A stretch of 64,000 nt of DNA, taken from positions 124,001 through 188,000 of the forward strand of contig JAKZES010000003.1 in the NCBI GenBank assembly GCA_022548915.1, in the 5' to 3' direction. Made by a program: the position numbers and the translations under genes. The notes beneath the pieces are model-generated. The model did no database searches. It saw nothing but the letters and a program-made list of their open reading frames with translations, and was not told the origin of the DNA. This document shows, one piece after another, positions 26,447 through 36,375 of this stretch. Position 1 is the first letter of the stretch, and the number at the start of each line of letters is the position of its first letter. The DNA is from Verrucomicrobiaceae bacterium E54 (GTDB lineage Bacteria; Verrucomicrobiota; Verrucomicrobiia; Verrucomicrobiales; Akkermansiaceae).

Positions 26447-27619
26447 ATGATCGAAATCCCCACCGATGCGCTCAAGGCCGCCGGGCGAATGCTCAAGCGG
26501 CTGCGCACCAAGCACTGCACCCTGCCGGTGCTCAACCACATCCTCGTCGAGGCTAACTCCGGTGAAGCTATCCGCCTCACCGTCTGCAATCTGGACCAGT
26601 GGCTCAGCACCCACGTCCCGACCGACCGGCCGTCCGACACCCCGGAAGTCCTGCTAGTCCCCACCGAGGCCTTCGAGGCTTCGCTCAAGGCCGACAAGGG
26701 TTCCTCGGTCACCTTCACCCGCAAGGGCACGAAGAAGGACCGGCGCGTCCGCCTGAAGATGCTGCGTGGCGGCATCACCGTCGAAACCCACCACCCGACG
26801 CTGGAGTCCGATGAGTTTCCACCCTGTCCGCAGGTCCCGGAGAACATCGAGGCCACTCCCGTCCCCGGTCGCACCTTCGAGATGCTCACCGAGATCGCCG
26901 GCTGCGCCTCGAAGGACTCCACGCGCTACATCCTCAACAGCGTGCTGCTCACGCCCGAAGACGGCGGCATGGTCGTCGCCACCGACGGACGCCGGCTCGC
27001 CGCCACACCCGCCAGCGTGCCCGACCGCAAGCTGGTCATCCCGACCCCGGCAGTCCATGCCCTCGGCCATCCGGACTTCCAGCAGGGAGTCATTCAGGTC
27101 ACGCCGTTCCACCGTCCTGAGACGACGACCGAGACGGACGGGAAAGCCCAGGGCAAACCCGGCGATCCCGACCACGTCCGCATCGAGGCCGGCGGCCATG
27201 TCCTGGTCACCCGTCTCATCGACGGCCACTACCCGAACTGGAAGCAGGTCGTGCCCACCGACCGTGTCGCCTCGGCCAGCTTCGAGGAAAGCCACCGTCC
27301 GGCGGTGATCGACTGGCTCAAGGCGCTGTCGAAGGGAGGCAAGGAAGCCTCGGTCATCCTGCGTCCGGGCAAGCGGGGACACCTCGAACTTGCCCATGCG
27401 CCGGACACCAGCCACGCCTCACGCATCGAGGTGCCCGCCGAGATCACCGGGAAGCCGCAACCGGTGGCGCTCAACGCCGCCTACCTGGCCGACGCGCTGA
27501 CCATTGCGCCGACGCTCTGGTTCATCGACGAGATGAGCCCGGTCGTGGCACGCAGGCTCGACGGCACCCTGTGCGTCGTCATGCCAATACGGATCGATGT
27601 CGCGGCCTGTGCCGCCTGA
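26447..27619 (+). CDS. DNA polymerase III beta subunit (sliding clamp), element-encoded
   Basis: The 390-residue product has the three-domain clamp plan: ALKAAGRMLKRL and LPVLNHILVEA in domain I, then MVVATDGRRLAATPA in domain II. DGHYPNWKQVVP starts domain III, and VVMPIRI ends it, matching the VVMPMR-type C-terminus of DnaN. It would tether a DNA polymerase. Two insertions (around the TETDGKAQGKPGDPD loop) make it slightly longer than the usual ~370 residues. It starts at an ATG after a C/A-rich leader. It sits with a ligase rather than dnaA/recF, so it is a second, mobile-element copy, not the housekeeping gene. Confidence 0.85.
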   Translation: MIEIPTDALKAAGRMLKRLRTKHCTLPVLNHILVEANSGEAIRLTVCNLDQWLSTHVPTDRPSDTPEVLLVPTEAFEASLKADKGSSVTFTRKGTKKDRRVRLKMLRGGITVETHHPTLESDEFPPCPQVPENIEATPVPGRTFEMLTEIAGCASKDSTRYILNSVLLTPEDGGMVVATDGRRLAATPASVPDRKLVIPTPAVHALGHPDFQQGVIQVTPFHRPETTTETDGKAQGKPGDPDHVRIEAGGHVLVTRLIDGHYPNWKQVVPTDRVASASFEESHRPAVIDWLKALSKGGKEASVILRPGKRGHLELAHAPDTSHASRIEVPAEITGKPQPVALNAAYLADALTIAPTLWFIDEMSPVVARRLDGTLCVVMPIRIDVAACAA

Positions 27620-27653
27620 TCCCGTCTTTCCCAGCGCAGACATGGCAACCCTG

Positions 27654-27685
27654 ACGCCCGCCCGGCTTTGTTCCGTGGCGGGCGT
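27654..27685 (+). terminator. Hairpin between clamp and ligase genes
   Basis: ACGCCCGCC pairs with GGCGGGCGT around a CCGGCTTTGTTCCGT loop, then TCTTC. A C/A-rich leader to the ligase start follows. Confidence 0.65.
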
Positions 27686-27749
27686 CTTCATTCTCCTGCC
27701 CAACGCATTCCGCGACGGGCAATCCAACCCCGAAACCACAACCATCAAC

Positions 27750-28856
27750 ATGCCCAATACCACCATCGACTCGGCCTCCCTCCATTGCTGCGAGGGAGGC
27801 TCCGACAAAGTCTATCACGCTGCCATCGAGCCCGTTCCTGGCACTCCTGATGCCTACATCGTCACCTTCGCCTATGGCCGGCGTGGCAGCACCCTCACCA
27901 CAGGCACCAAGACCCCGCAGCCCGTTCCGCTGGAGCAGGCCCGCAAGGTCTTCGAGAAGCTGGTGAAGTCCAAGCTCCGCAAGGGATACCGTCACACGGA
28001 TGCGCCCGCTCAATCCCACTGCCACAACGACGGGGAGGGTCTCGACACCGGGATCCGCCCGCAGCTCCTCAATCCCATCGAGGAGAGCGAGGTTGGTCGC
28101 CTGATCGGCTCGCCGAAATTCTGCCTCCAGCAGAAGCACGACGGACGGCGGATGCTTGTGCTCAAGCAGGGCGACACCATCACCGGCATCAACCGCCGGG
28201 GACTGGCAATTTCCATCCCGGAACCCATCCGCGAAGCTGTCGCCGTCATTCCCTGCGACGTGCTCATCGACGGAGAGGCCGTCGGTGAAACGCTGCACGC
28301 CTTCGACCTCCTCGAGTTCGAGGGCACCAGCCTGCGCCAGCACGGCTACCTTGACCGCTTCAAGGTTCTCATGGGAATCGTTCCGATGGGAAACGGAGCC
28401 CTGTGCTGGATCGCCACACCCGTCGATCCGGAAGACAAACTGGCGACCTTCGAGGAACTCCGGGCGGAGGGAGCCGAGGGAGTCGTATTCAAGGACATCG
28501 ACGCTCCCTACAGTCCCGGTCGCCCCAACAGGGGAGGGTCTCAGCTGAAGTTCAAGTTCGTCGAGACCGCCTCGTTCATCGTCGCCGGAAGGAACGGGAC
28601 CAGGCGCAGCGTCGGGCTTGAACTGATCGCCGCTGATGGTGGTCGTGTCCCCGCCGGCAACGTCACCATCCCGGCCAACCACGAGGTGCCGGGGAAGGGG
28701 AGCGTGGTCGAGGTGCGCTTTCTCTACGCCCATCGCGAGAGCGGCGCGGTGTATCAGCCGGTCTACCTCGGCCCCCGGGATGACATCCCCGCTGACGAAT
28801 GCACGGCGGATCAGCTGAAGTTCAAGGCCGAGCCGCTCGCTGCGGCGACGCCATGA
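27750..28856 (+). CDS. WGR-domain ATP-dependent DNA ligase
   Basis: The 368-residue product has an N-terminal WGR domain (YIVTFAYGRRGSTLTTGTK, then ARKVFEKLVKSKLRKGY). An adenylation domain follows: motif I is KHDGR (lysine nucleophile), IDGEAVGE is motif III-like, GAEGVVFKD is motif IV, and LKFKFVETASFIV is motif V. An OB-fold domain comes last. WGR domains bind DNA or RNA ends, so this is probably a nick-sealing repair or replication ligase of the mobile element. It starts after a CCACAACCATCAAC leader and overlaps the next small gene by 4 bp. Confidence 0.85.
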   Translation: MPNTTIDSASLHCCEGGSDKVYHAAIEPVPGTPDAYIVTFAYGRRGSTLTTGTKTPQPVPLEQARKVFEKLVKSKLRKGYRHTDAPAQSHCHNDGEGLDTGIRPQLLNPIEESEVGRLIGSPKFCLQQKHDGRRMLVLKQGDTITGINRRGLAISIPEPIREAVAVIPCDVLIDGEAVGETLHAFDLLEFEGTSLRQHGYLDRFKVLMGIVPMGNGALCWIATPVDPEDKLATFEELRAEGAEGVVFKDIDAPYSPGRPNRGGSQLKFKFVETASFIVAGRNGTRRSVGLELIAADGGRVPAGNVTIPANHEVPGKGSVVEVRFLYAHRESGAVYQPVYLGPRDDIPADECTADQLKFKAEPLAAATP

Positions 28857-29077
28857 GCGGGCCCGACCGCAACGCCGCACCCGGATCCTTCCGGGTCGGC
28901 GACCGGGTGCGGATCCACCCAGGCTGGCAGGATCCGGGTGACGGCGACTTCATGCGTGTCGTGATCGAGGCTCCGGAAGACAGCCCACGTGTCCTCATCC
29001 GGACCCTGATCCCCGGCTTCGAGCATCCTCCCACCGAATGGATCGAGGTCGAGAAGCTACTGCACCAAACGGATTGA
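28853..29077 (+). CDS. Small protein downstream of ligase, 74 aa
   Basis: The ATG overlaps the ligase stop codon. The product looks like a small SH3-like barrel: FRVGDRVRIHPGWQDPGDG, then FMRVVIEAP and EWIEVEKLL. No named family is recognised. Translational coupling implies expression with the ligase. It is followed by an intrinsic terminator 100 bp downstream. Confidence 0.55.
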   Translation: MSGPDRNAAPGSFRVGDRVRIHPGWQDPGDGDFMRVVIEAPEDSPRVLIRTLIPGFEHPPTEWIEVEKLLHQTD

Positions 29078-29175
29078 TGGCTCAGTCCACGAATGACGTG
29101 AGCCGAGCCTGACGCTCGCCCGCAGCGAGGCTCTTCACGGGCTCGGCGATGGTGTGGTGGGACTGGCGAACTAGA

Positions 29176-29211
29176 GAGAAAGCCCGTCCAAAGTGGCGGG
29201 CTTTCTTTTAG
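29176..29211 (+). terminator. Rho-independent terminator of clamp-ligase region
   Basis: GAAAGCCCG pairs with CGGGCTTTC, followed by TTTTA. It ends the plus-strand backbone before the giant surface-protein gene. Confidence 0.8.
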
Positions 29212-29409
29212 GTAGGAATGGAGAGCGTCAGACCACCCGAATCTCTCCTTTGGCAGTGTCCCGTCGACTGGCAACCTAACGAGCAAGGGCTGCGCGGAGC
29301 GCCTGCTTTCTATCGGGTTGCATCAGCGATGCTCCGTAATTGGAGTCCCGGACCGAGCGCATGTTTGAACTCGACGGCTGTTGGGGCCAGATCTATTTTC
29401 TTAAGCGTT

Positions 29410-32400
29410 ATGAGCTTCGCTCCCTCAACCCCCTTGGTTTGTGCAATTTTTCTAGGCTTGAATGCTGTCTCTGGTTGGTCCGGGGATTCGCCACTGCCTT
29501 ACGTTGTGCCAGCAGAGGAACGTGCAGCAGAGGTTTTGGCGCCATCATACATTGCGACGATCGGACTGACTACTCCCGGAGAGCGTGAGCAGGCGATGGC
29601 TTTGATTGAGCAGTTCGAGGAAGAGGAGATCAAATTGATCTCTAGAACTGAAAGCGAGGCGAAGTTCCATATTTCGGGGGCACTGGTGGAGGATCTGGTG
29701 AAGAAGAGGATCTCGTTCCGGTCACTGACTCCCACTCTATCGCAAGTAGGCACGGTTGCGCGTTCGGATTTGTCCTACATTGAGATGGACCAAGACGGAG
29801 ATCAGCTGACGGATACCGAGGAACGCTGGTGGGGGACCAATCCAAGCAACCCGGATACGGATGGCGACGGCGTCAAGGACGGTCAGGAAATTCGGCAGCT
29901 CCGAAGTGGAGACACATCATCCGGCATCCCTTGGCCAAACTGGCCGATCTGGGGCCAACGACCGAATGCCAACCCTGGTTGGGGGTGGGGCGACGAAGAC
30001 GAAGCTCCTATCGTCGATCTTGATCAGGATTCCATCCCGGATGCGGCTGAGCGGTTTGTGCTAGGGTTCAATCCATATCGTGAGTCCACGGACAACGATC
30101 GCTACGATGACGGCCAGGAATTTTGGGGTATTACCCAGATTAACCGTGGCTCACTTCCCCGTGCAGTGGATAGCGATTTTCTATTGGCCGAGATGCCCAA
30201 TTTTGTCGATGCCCCGGGCAATAGTCCCTTGGTCGCTGCCTACCCAGACATCAAGATCAAGATCCCCGACAACACCATCACGGTGACAACCAGGCAGGTG
30301 ATTACCTCCGAGTCCAAGGAGATCAATGAGCAGGAGAACGTGTATGAGACGACAACCACGGAGGAGAACGTAGAAAGGACCTTTCCGGAGCAATCACCCC
30401 AGTTGACGGCGATTCAGAATCAGCTTGGCAACGCTCTTACTGAACTCAGCACCAGTCTGAGTCGTTTGGCGACAAGTCTTGATGGTGGGCAACTCATGAC
30501 ACCTGCCTCTCCTGAAAGTGGCTTCCAGCCCTATTCAAATTTGCACATCACCCAACCCAAGTGTAATGCTTCCCTATTGGCTGAAGTCCAAGAAAACATC
30601 GGATTTTATCAGCACCAACGAGGTGATTTACTGGACTCTTACTCTTTACAAGTTGCAGAATTGGCTACCGCAGAGAGGTATCGCGCAATTGGTCTTGAGA
30701 ATGTTACCGGGCTTGATTCGGTTACTCTGAGTGCAGACGCTGGCGCAAGTGTGGAAGCCGGATGGAGCAAGAGCTTTAAGGGAATCGGCAAACTTTCGGC
30801 GCTGGGAAAAGCCGGTGGTGGTGTGGGCGCCGGTCTGACAACCTCAATTTCTCGACTAGCCTTTGGTTTTTCCGATACATTAAGCGGCCAGCGAGAAGAA
30901 ATCGCTGAGCGCAGGGGAAAAGTTGCACTTACGGAGTCGAAGCTTGGAGCGATCGAGGCGGATCTTAATCGCCAATACGAGCTACTTGGAAAATTCGCAA
31001 CATGCGACCCGGGAGCAAGTGGTCGCAGCCTGAGTCGAAGCTTGGTGGTCAGTAGAACCGAACCTGATGAGCCTGCCACACAGAATTTTAAGAGCCAGCG
31101 AACAAGCCGGACCACCTCACGAAACTATCAGCGCATCTTCAACCGCACAGAATGGTCTCACGCCACCACGACGGACACCTCGCATGCCGCAGACCTTACG
31201 TTTGATATCGAATTCAAGAACGCTGGCACGGACGTGGTGCGAGAAATTAGCTCCGTGATTGCGAATGTCTATATCGGAGAAAGCGAAGACGTTGCAAAAA
31301 CTGTGATACTGGTCGGGGGGGGATCGGGAGTCTCCTCGGTCACGAACCTCTTCCCGGGAGCTGCTTTCCGTATTAATACTCCGGTGACAATCCCCCTCAC
31401 GCTGGAACAAACCAAGGAGATTGACTTGGGTAATGCGATTCGTGTGGAGATCGTTCGAGTGGAGTATGGTGATGACCAGCTATTCTACGAAAATGCCTAT
31501 ACGGGCGGAGTCTATGTTATGGTCGATAATGGGGTGGACGATGGCAACGAAGAGGTTCGTCCGTATCTGATCCCAACGTGGGGAGATGAAACCTACATGG
31601 ATGTTTTGTCTCGAATTCAGGACGTGGTGAAGTTCGAGTTTCTTAGCAACGGCGCGATCAATTACATCGAACTCCCCGAGATGAACGGGCAGGGCCGGAT
31701 CATTGGTTCCAAAAGGTATCCCAATTCCGAAAACTCAGCATGGGCGATCTACTCTCAAGGGCCGGATGGGCGGAGTTTTGGTGAGATGACCGCAGAGCCG
31801 GAATCCTCTGTAATGCTCAAATTCTTCAAGGACGAGGATCAGGACGGCTATCTGGACAGAGAAGAGCTTCGCTACGGCACCGACATGCAGGATCCCACGG
31901 ATGCTCCATCGCCACGATTAATTGCGGGTTATGTGGATGAGACTGCCGCTGATGGGAAAAAACACCGCACCTTGGTCATTAAGAATGTCGGCAACTACCC
32001 CGCGACGGATATTGAGGCAGTGACATATTCCCCGGACGAGAGCGTGGAAATCACGAACAATATCTCGGGGGTCGGCGGCTACATACACCCAGGACAAAAG
32101 GTGGTGCTCGGACCACGCTTCACCGGTCTCAACCTTGAGGGATGGAGAGGAACCGGAGTCCCCGCTTTTGACGGCATCTATAAAGGGGATGAGACGACAA
32201 CCTACACCTTTACCGTTACCTCCGGAGGTAACGTTGGAGCAGAGGCCAATACCGTAACGGTGGCGGCGACATGGGGAGCCAGTGGCGCCACCACTTTGAA
32301 TTTTGGGGATGGGTATGAAGCGCCTGGGCCGCAAGCAGTTGGACCTGACGGACTCCAGCTTGGATTTAGCTCTGGCAATCTCAAGGAGGGCGACACTTTC

Positions 32401-35400
32401 CAAATCACCGCCAACCCATACGCAGACAGCTTCGCCTACGCGGCCACGGACTCACCAGTTTTGGAAACGATCATAGGTTTCAACTCCGCCCGGGGACACA
32501 ACAAGATCCAAGTGAGCCAGATGCTTGCCACTCGAGACGAGGAACCAGAAGACAAGCCGGAGGCGCGCGGAACTCACGTCAAAATCCTGATGCCAAACCG
32601 ATTGGCAATGGATCAACCAGCTCTGCCATACTCCATTGCCTGCTACAACGGATCCCAATTAGACTTAAAAGTGAAAATGCTGGTGGAACTGGTCCGAGTG
32701 AAAGACGGCGTATCCACGCTCATGCAGACGGCGTCGGTGACGGATGTCATCCCGTATGGTCAGCAAGTAATCCCAAGTAGCATCGATCTCTCCTCCTTGT
32801 CCGGGGGAAGCGTGGCAGAGGGAGACAATTTGCTGCTATCTGTCACCATGGCAGAAGACGGTGTTTCCAGTGAGCAGTCATCATACATTGATTCCGCAAT
32901 GGGAGTAATCACAATGGTGCAGACCAACGAGTCGGGGCAATTGTTCGCAATGAATTCGGGCCTAGACCTCGGTGATGTTCAATTGGGTGAGAATTCAGCA
33001 GTGAATTTTATTTTCGGCAATAATGGGGATCTCCCGAATGGAATCTACCTTGAACCACTAAATGGCTCCGTGTCTTCAGCGGGTTTGAGTGACATTTGGT
33101 ATTTAGAGCGTGGTGACCTCGGTGAAGTTGAGTTACTGATCGACACCTCGACCTTGGGTATTGGTGATCACTCGATCCCAGTTCGATTTAGGTCCCTCGA
33201 TGGTGAGGTGTATGATTACAACATTCTGATTCATGTGGACGATTCGATCGGCGGAAGTGTGGTTTTGTTTCCCGTCGAGAATCGGCCGTGGGAGTTGGAT
33301 ATGGTGATTAATGGGCCCGTCGGCCTGGATCAGGAGGTGGTTGTGGTGCTTCCAGAAAAATTCAGGGCAAAAAGCTTTGAGCCAATTGGTGTCTATGATC
33401 GCCAAGAGACAAAGATTGTTGGTGGCCAGTTTACCCCAAATTTTGCGACAAGCGGAGCACGAAGAGTAGAGTCCAACTCATTCACGCCGCATGTCGTGAT
33501 GTTTCCTTGTCCCCAAGAGCTACAAGCTGGGGATAGTGCTCGATGGCGGCTAAAAATGGGCCAACTTGTCACTTTTGGTCTAATAGAGTCGGTTGATTTG
33601 TCTGATTTCCTCACTTCGCCAAGCCAGCCTTTTGAATGTGATTTCATTTCAGCGACACAAGGGAGAGATCCGACTGATGTATTTTACCGTGCTGCCATCA
33701 GGACGGCCGGAGTGGCTTCGGCATCGGTGTCTTTTGATGAAGAGTTACGTGAGTTGAATCTGGACGTTAGCGACAACCTCAAGCTGCCACACGCAGTCAT
33801 TGCGCCGGTTGGCTATGCTGAATCTCAGATTTATGTAGATTTGGATTGCAAAGCGACGCCTGTTGATAAGCTTAGTTTTGATTATTCGTGCACTGGTGGA
33901 GCGATCGCGAAGCTTTTGATCTTTAGTGGTGGGCAGGATGAGTTGGTTCTCGCGGAGGTCATTACGATTCCCAATGGTCAAAATAGGCTTGATCTAATAT
34001 TTGACCGGGTTGGTGGTCAGGTTGATCTTCAAGTTGATGGCCAACTGATCGACACGCTAATGTTGGTCGGGTCTGAGTGGAAATTCGGGCTTGGAGCGTA
34101 TGCGCATGACACCAACGATTCGAGTGCCTCGGTAGCTCAAGGCACCATGCGAGTTTCACAGGTGTTTGTGGATGATGACGGTTTTGGCGTCGGCGATGGC
34201 CAATCCTTGAGTATGAGTGCAAATATTGGGCAGTATGGAAATGCGTCGATCGATCGCTCTTTGAGGTTAATTGTCGATGGTAGAGATCAAGCTCTTCGGA
34301 GCGGCCTGGTTAACTTAATGTATCCCCATGATTACAATAGTTATTCAGTTGACTACTCGTTTGCGAATTATCAAAACTGGATTGAGTCTTTGGTTTACAC
34401 AGGAGTTAATGGTGGTGCGGATCTCATCCATAATGTTGCAGACGGAGATATTGGTGATAGCCTTAGATATGTAAGTGGGACAACAGTCGATCCGTTCTTA
34501 TCCCTTAATCATGCGATCAGTCACTTGACGTTCGGGAATATCTCGTTCACTTCAAACTCTGCTCAGGGTGTGCTTTTGCATACGCAAACTATTAATGAAG
34601 ATTCTAGAGTCTTTGAATCCTTGAGTAGTGAGGGTATTGGCGAGGAGTCTAGCCCGGCCCTTGAATTCAGCGCTCAGAACTTTGACGGTTTTCGATTTAT
34701 GGTTGGAAATCTTGTCACCGGTGAGGAGGGTCCTGACTATGCGATCAAGCAGGTGACGGCTGGCGTTGATGGCCAGTCTTTAGACCTGGTGATCAGCGGG
34801 TCTGTAACCGAGGATCCCCTCGTTGTCTCATTAATTGGCCGAGAGGGTTTCTTGATTTCAAGCGAATTTGTCGTGCCGGTTTCTGGAGGGGACTTAAGCC
34901 TTAATATCCCTGTGCCGAACAGCGCCCTCGGCTATGGTGAGAACACGCTCACATTGAAAGTGGAAACATTGCTTGAAGACAGCGATTTGAGTAATAATTC
35001 AATGACCATCTCCTCTGCTAATGGTTTTGAGTTTTACAAGCCTTATCCCGAGAGTGTCGAGTTTGACTGCGGTAATGGCGTGACTGAAGCGGCCTATTTC
35101 GCGAATGGGGATGGATACCTGGATGGATCTGCCTTTACATGGGGTGGTGATTTGCAGTTGGAAACCGTTCGGATGGGTTTTGGGGGCGAGGTATCGTATC
35201 GTTTTGACTCGGTTGATCCAGCCGCGAGCTACGCGCTCTCACTGTCCCATTATCAGCCCGATAGTATGGAGGTTTCGTATCAGATCTACGCGGATGGTTT
35301 TCTGATGACCCCGATTATTGGAGATCGGTCTGCCGCTGAGCCTTCTGCAACAATCGATCTGAATCAGAACGGTGCCGGCATCACGGCGTTTGCCACGGCC

Positions 35401-36375
35401 TACTTGCCCGCTGCCGCGATTGCAGATGGTAGCGTGACGATCAAGGTCAAGAGCGTTGGGCCCTACCCTGCTTCGGTTTCCTCCATCGCATTGCATCGAG
35501 GGAGGTCTCTCTTTGTTGATTGCGGATTGATTTCCGCTGATCCTCCCTACGGAGAAGTAGATTCGGCGACGGGGATTGCCTTTGGTCACACAGGTCCGAT
35601 GAGTATTCCTTACGGCTCTGGAGCGTCCTCGATCGATACTCGTCGCTATGCCCCGGGTAGCACCTTGTCATATCGATTCTCAGGTGGTGGGCTGGACGCC
35701 TTTGAGAACGCCTACGTCGTCAGGACGATCCTGCAGAGTGACGCCCCGATGTTTGTGCGTCGCCGCTTGGGTGATTCAGCAGTCATTGATGTGGATCCGC
35801 TAGAAGTCGGTGCACAGTTCAAGGGCCATTACCTGCAACTGAGTTCTGTATGGAACTCTGACTTCACCCTTCACGTGGACCGCGTGGACGAGGGTGGCAA
35901 CCCGATTGTCGGTCCGGTCTCGATTGTAGATTTGGAACTCCTCGAGTTCCCCGGACTCTTCAATGCCAGGAATAGAGACACCGACGAGGATGGGATTCCC
36001 GACTTCTGGGAGCTTGATGACGCTCCTTTGGCTTTGCAGCTTTCGGCCACGGTTGCCGATTCGTCTCTCGATCATGATCACGATGGTCAGAGCACGCTTC
36101 AGGAGTATGAGGCGGGCACGGATCCACTCGACGGCAGCTCCAGGTTTGAACTTGTATCCTTTAGTAAGACCGAACTGGAAGGTGATTGGGTGATCAGCTG
36201 GACCAGCCGTCCTGATCGATTCTACGTCGTGGAGAAATCCAGTGACATGCTGAATTGGAATCGTGCAGCGGATCCAGTGTCAGGCAGTATTACCGGAGTG
36301 AGTAACTTGACGGTTCCTGGTAATGGTGAAGCAAGATGCTTCTTCCGCGTTTATGTGACTTCCTCTAGTCAGTAG
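29410..36375 (+). CDS. Giant secreted/surface protein, 2321 aa
   Basis: The ATG at 29410 starts a good signal peptide (STPLVCAIFLGLNAVSGWSG); the frame is open to 29218 but earlier codons look non-coding. Thrombospondin type-3 repeats lie near residues 123-160 (DQDGDQLTD, DTDGDGVKDG) and ~200-240. A helical, probably coiled-coil region follows (~490-540, REEIAERRGKVALTESK). Long beta-rich stretches of CARDB or DUF11 type come next (LVIKNVGNYPATDIEAVTY). The C-terminus has two more TSP3 repeats and the shared domain with FYVVEKSSDMLNW. It is clearly less GC-rich than its neighbours, suggesting separate origin. Probable adhesin or matrix protein. Confidence 0.75.
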   Translation: MSFAPSTPLVCAIFLGLNAVSGWSGDSPLPYVVPAEERAAEVLAPSYIATIGLTTPGEREQAMALIEQFEEEEIKLISRTESEAKFHISGALVEDLVKKRISFRSLTPTLSQVGTVARSDLSYIEMDQDGDQLTDTEERWWGTNPSNPDTDGDGVKDGQEIRQLRSGDTSSGIPWPNWPIWGQRPNANPGWGWGDEDEAPIVDLDQDSIPDAAERFVLGFNPYRESTDNDRYDDGQEFWGITQINRGSLPRAVDSDFLLAEMPNFVDAPGNSPLVAAYPDIKIKIPDNTITVTTRQVITSESKEINEQENVYETTTTEENVERTFPEQSPQLTAIQNQLGNALTELSTSLSRLATSLDGGQLMTPASPESGFQPYSNLHITQPKCNASLLAEVQENIGFYQHQRGDLLDSYSLQVAELATAERYRAIGLENVTGLDSVTLSADAGASVEAGWSKSFKGIGKLSALGKAGGGVGAGLTTSISRLAFGFSDTLSGQREEIAERRGKVALTESKLGAIEADLNRQYELLGKFATCDPGASGRSLSRSLVVSRTEPDEPATQNFKSQRTSRTTSRNYQRIFNRTEWSHATTTDTSHAADLTFDIEFKNAGTDVVREISSVIANVYIGESEDVAKTVILVGGGSGVSSVTNLFPGAAFRINTPVTIPLTLEQTKEIDLGNAIRVEIVRVEYGDDQLFYENAYTGGVYVMVDNGVDDGNEEVRPYLIPTWGDETYMDVLSRIQDVVKFEFLSNGAINYIELPEMNGQGRIIGSKRYPNSENSAWAIYSQGPDGRSFGEMTAEPESSVMLKFFKDEDQDGYLDREELRYGTDMQDPTDAPSPRLIAGYVDETAADGKKHRTLVIKNVGNYPATDIEAVTYSPDESVEITNNISGVGGYIHPGQKVVLGPRFTGLNLEGWRGTGVPAFDGIYKGDETTTYTFTVTSGGNVGAEANTVTVAATWGASGATTLNFGDGYEAPGPQAVGPDGLQLGFSSGNLKEGDTFQITANPYADSFAYAATDSPVLETIIGFNSARGHNKIQVSQMLATRDEEPEDKPEARGTHVKILMPNRLAMDQPALPYSIACYNGSQLDLKVKMLVELVRVKDGVSTLMQTASVTDVIPYGQQVIPSSIDLSSLSGGSVAEGDNLLLSVTMAEDGVSSEQSSYIDSAMGVITMVQTNESGQLFAMNSGLDLGDVQLGENSAVNFIFGNNGDLPNGIYLEPLNGSVSSAGLSDIWYLERGDLGEVELLIDTSTLGIGDHSIPVRFRSLDGEVYDYNILIHVDDSIGGSVVLFPVENRPWELDMVINGPVGLDQEVVVVLPEKFRAKSFEPIGVYDRQETKIVGGQFTPNFATSGARRVESNSFTPHVVMFPCPQELQAGDSARWRLKMGQLVTFGLIESVDLSDFLTSPSQPFECDFISATQGRDPTDVFYRAAIRTAGVASASVSFDEELRELNLDVSDNLKLPHAVIAPVGYAESQIYVDLDCKATPVDKLSFDYSCTGGAIAKLLIFSGGQDELVLAEVITIPNGQNRLDLIFDRVGGQVDLQVDGQLIDTLMLVGSEWKFGLGAYAHDTNDSSASVAQGTMRVSQVFVDDDGFGVGDGQSLSMSANIGQYGNASIDRSLRLIVDGRDQALRSGLVNLMYPHDYNSYSVDYSFANYQNWIESLVYTGVNGGADLIHNVADGDIGDSLRYVSGTTVDPFLSLNHAISHLTFGNISFTSNSAQGVLLHTQTINEDSRVFESLSSEGIGEESSPALEFSAQNFDGFRFMVGNLVTGEEGPDYAIKQVTAGVDGQSLDLVISGSVTEDPLVVSLIGREGFLISSEFVVPVSGGDLSLNIPVPNSALGYGENTLTLKVETLLEDSDLSNNSMTISSANGFEFYKPYPESVEFDCGNGVTEAAYFANGDGYLDGSAFTWGGDLQLETVRMGFGGEVSYRFDSVDPAASYALSLSHYQPDSMEVSYQIYADGFLMTPIIGDRSAAEPSATIDLNQNGAGITAFATAYLPAAAIADGSVTIKVKSVGPYPASVSSIALHRGRSLFVDCGLISADPPYGEVDSATGIAFGHTGPMSIPYGSGASSIDTRRYAPGSTLSYRFSGGGLDAFENAYVVRTILQSDAPMFVRRRLGDSAVIDVDPLEVGAQFKGHYLQLSSVWNSDFTLHVDRVDEGGNPIVGPVSIVDLELLEFPGLFNARNRDTDEDGIPDFWELDDAPLALQLSATVADSSLDHDHDGQSTLQEYEAGTDPLDGSSRFELVSFSKTELEGDWVISWTSRPDRFYVVEKSSDMLNWNRAADPVSGSITGVSNLTVPGNGEARCFFRVYVTSSSQ

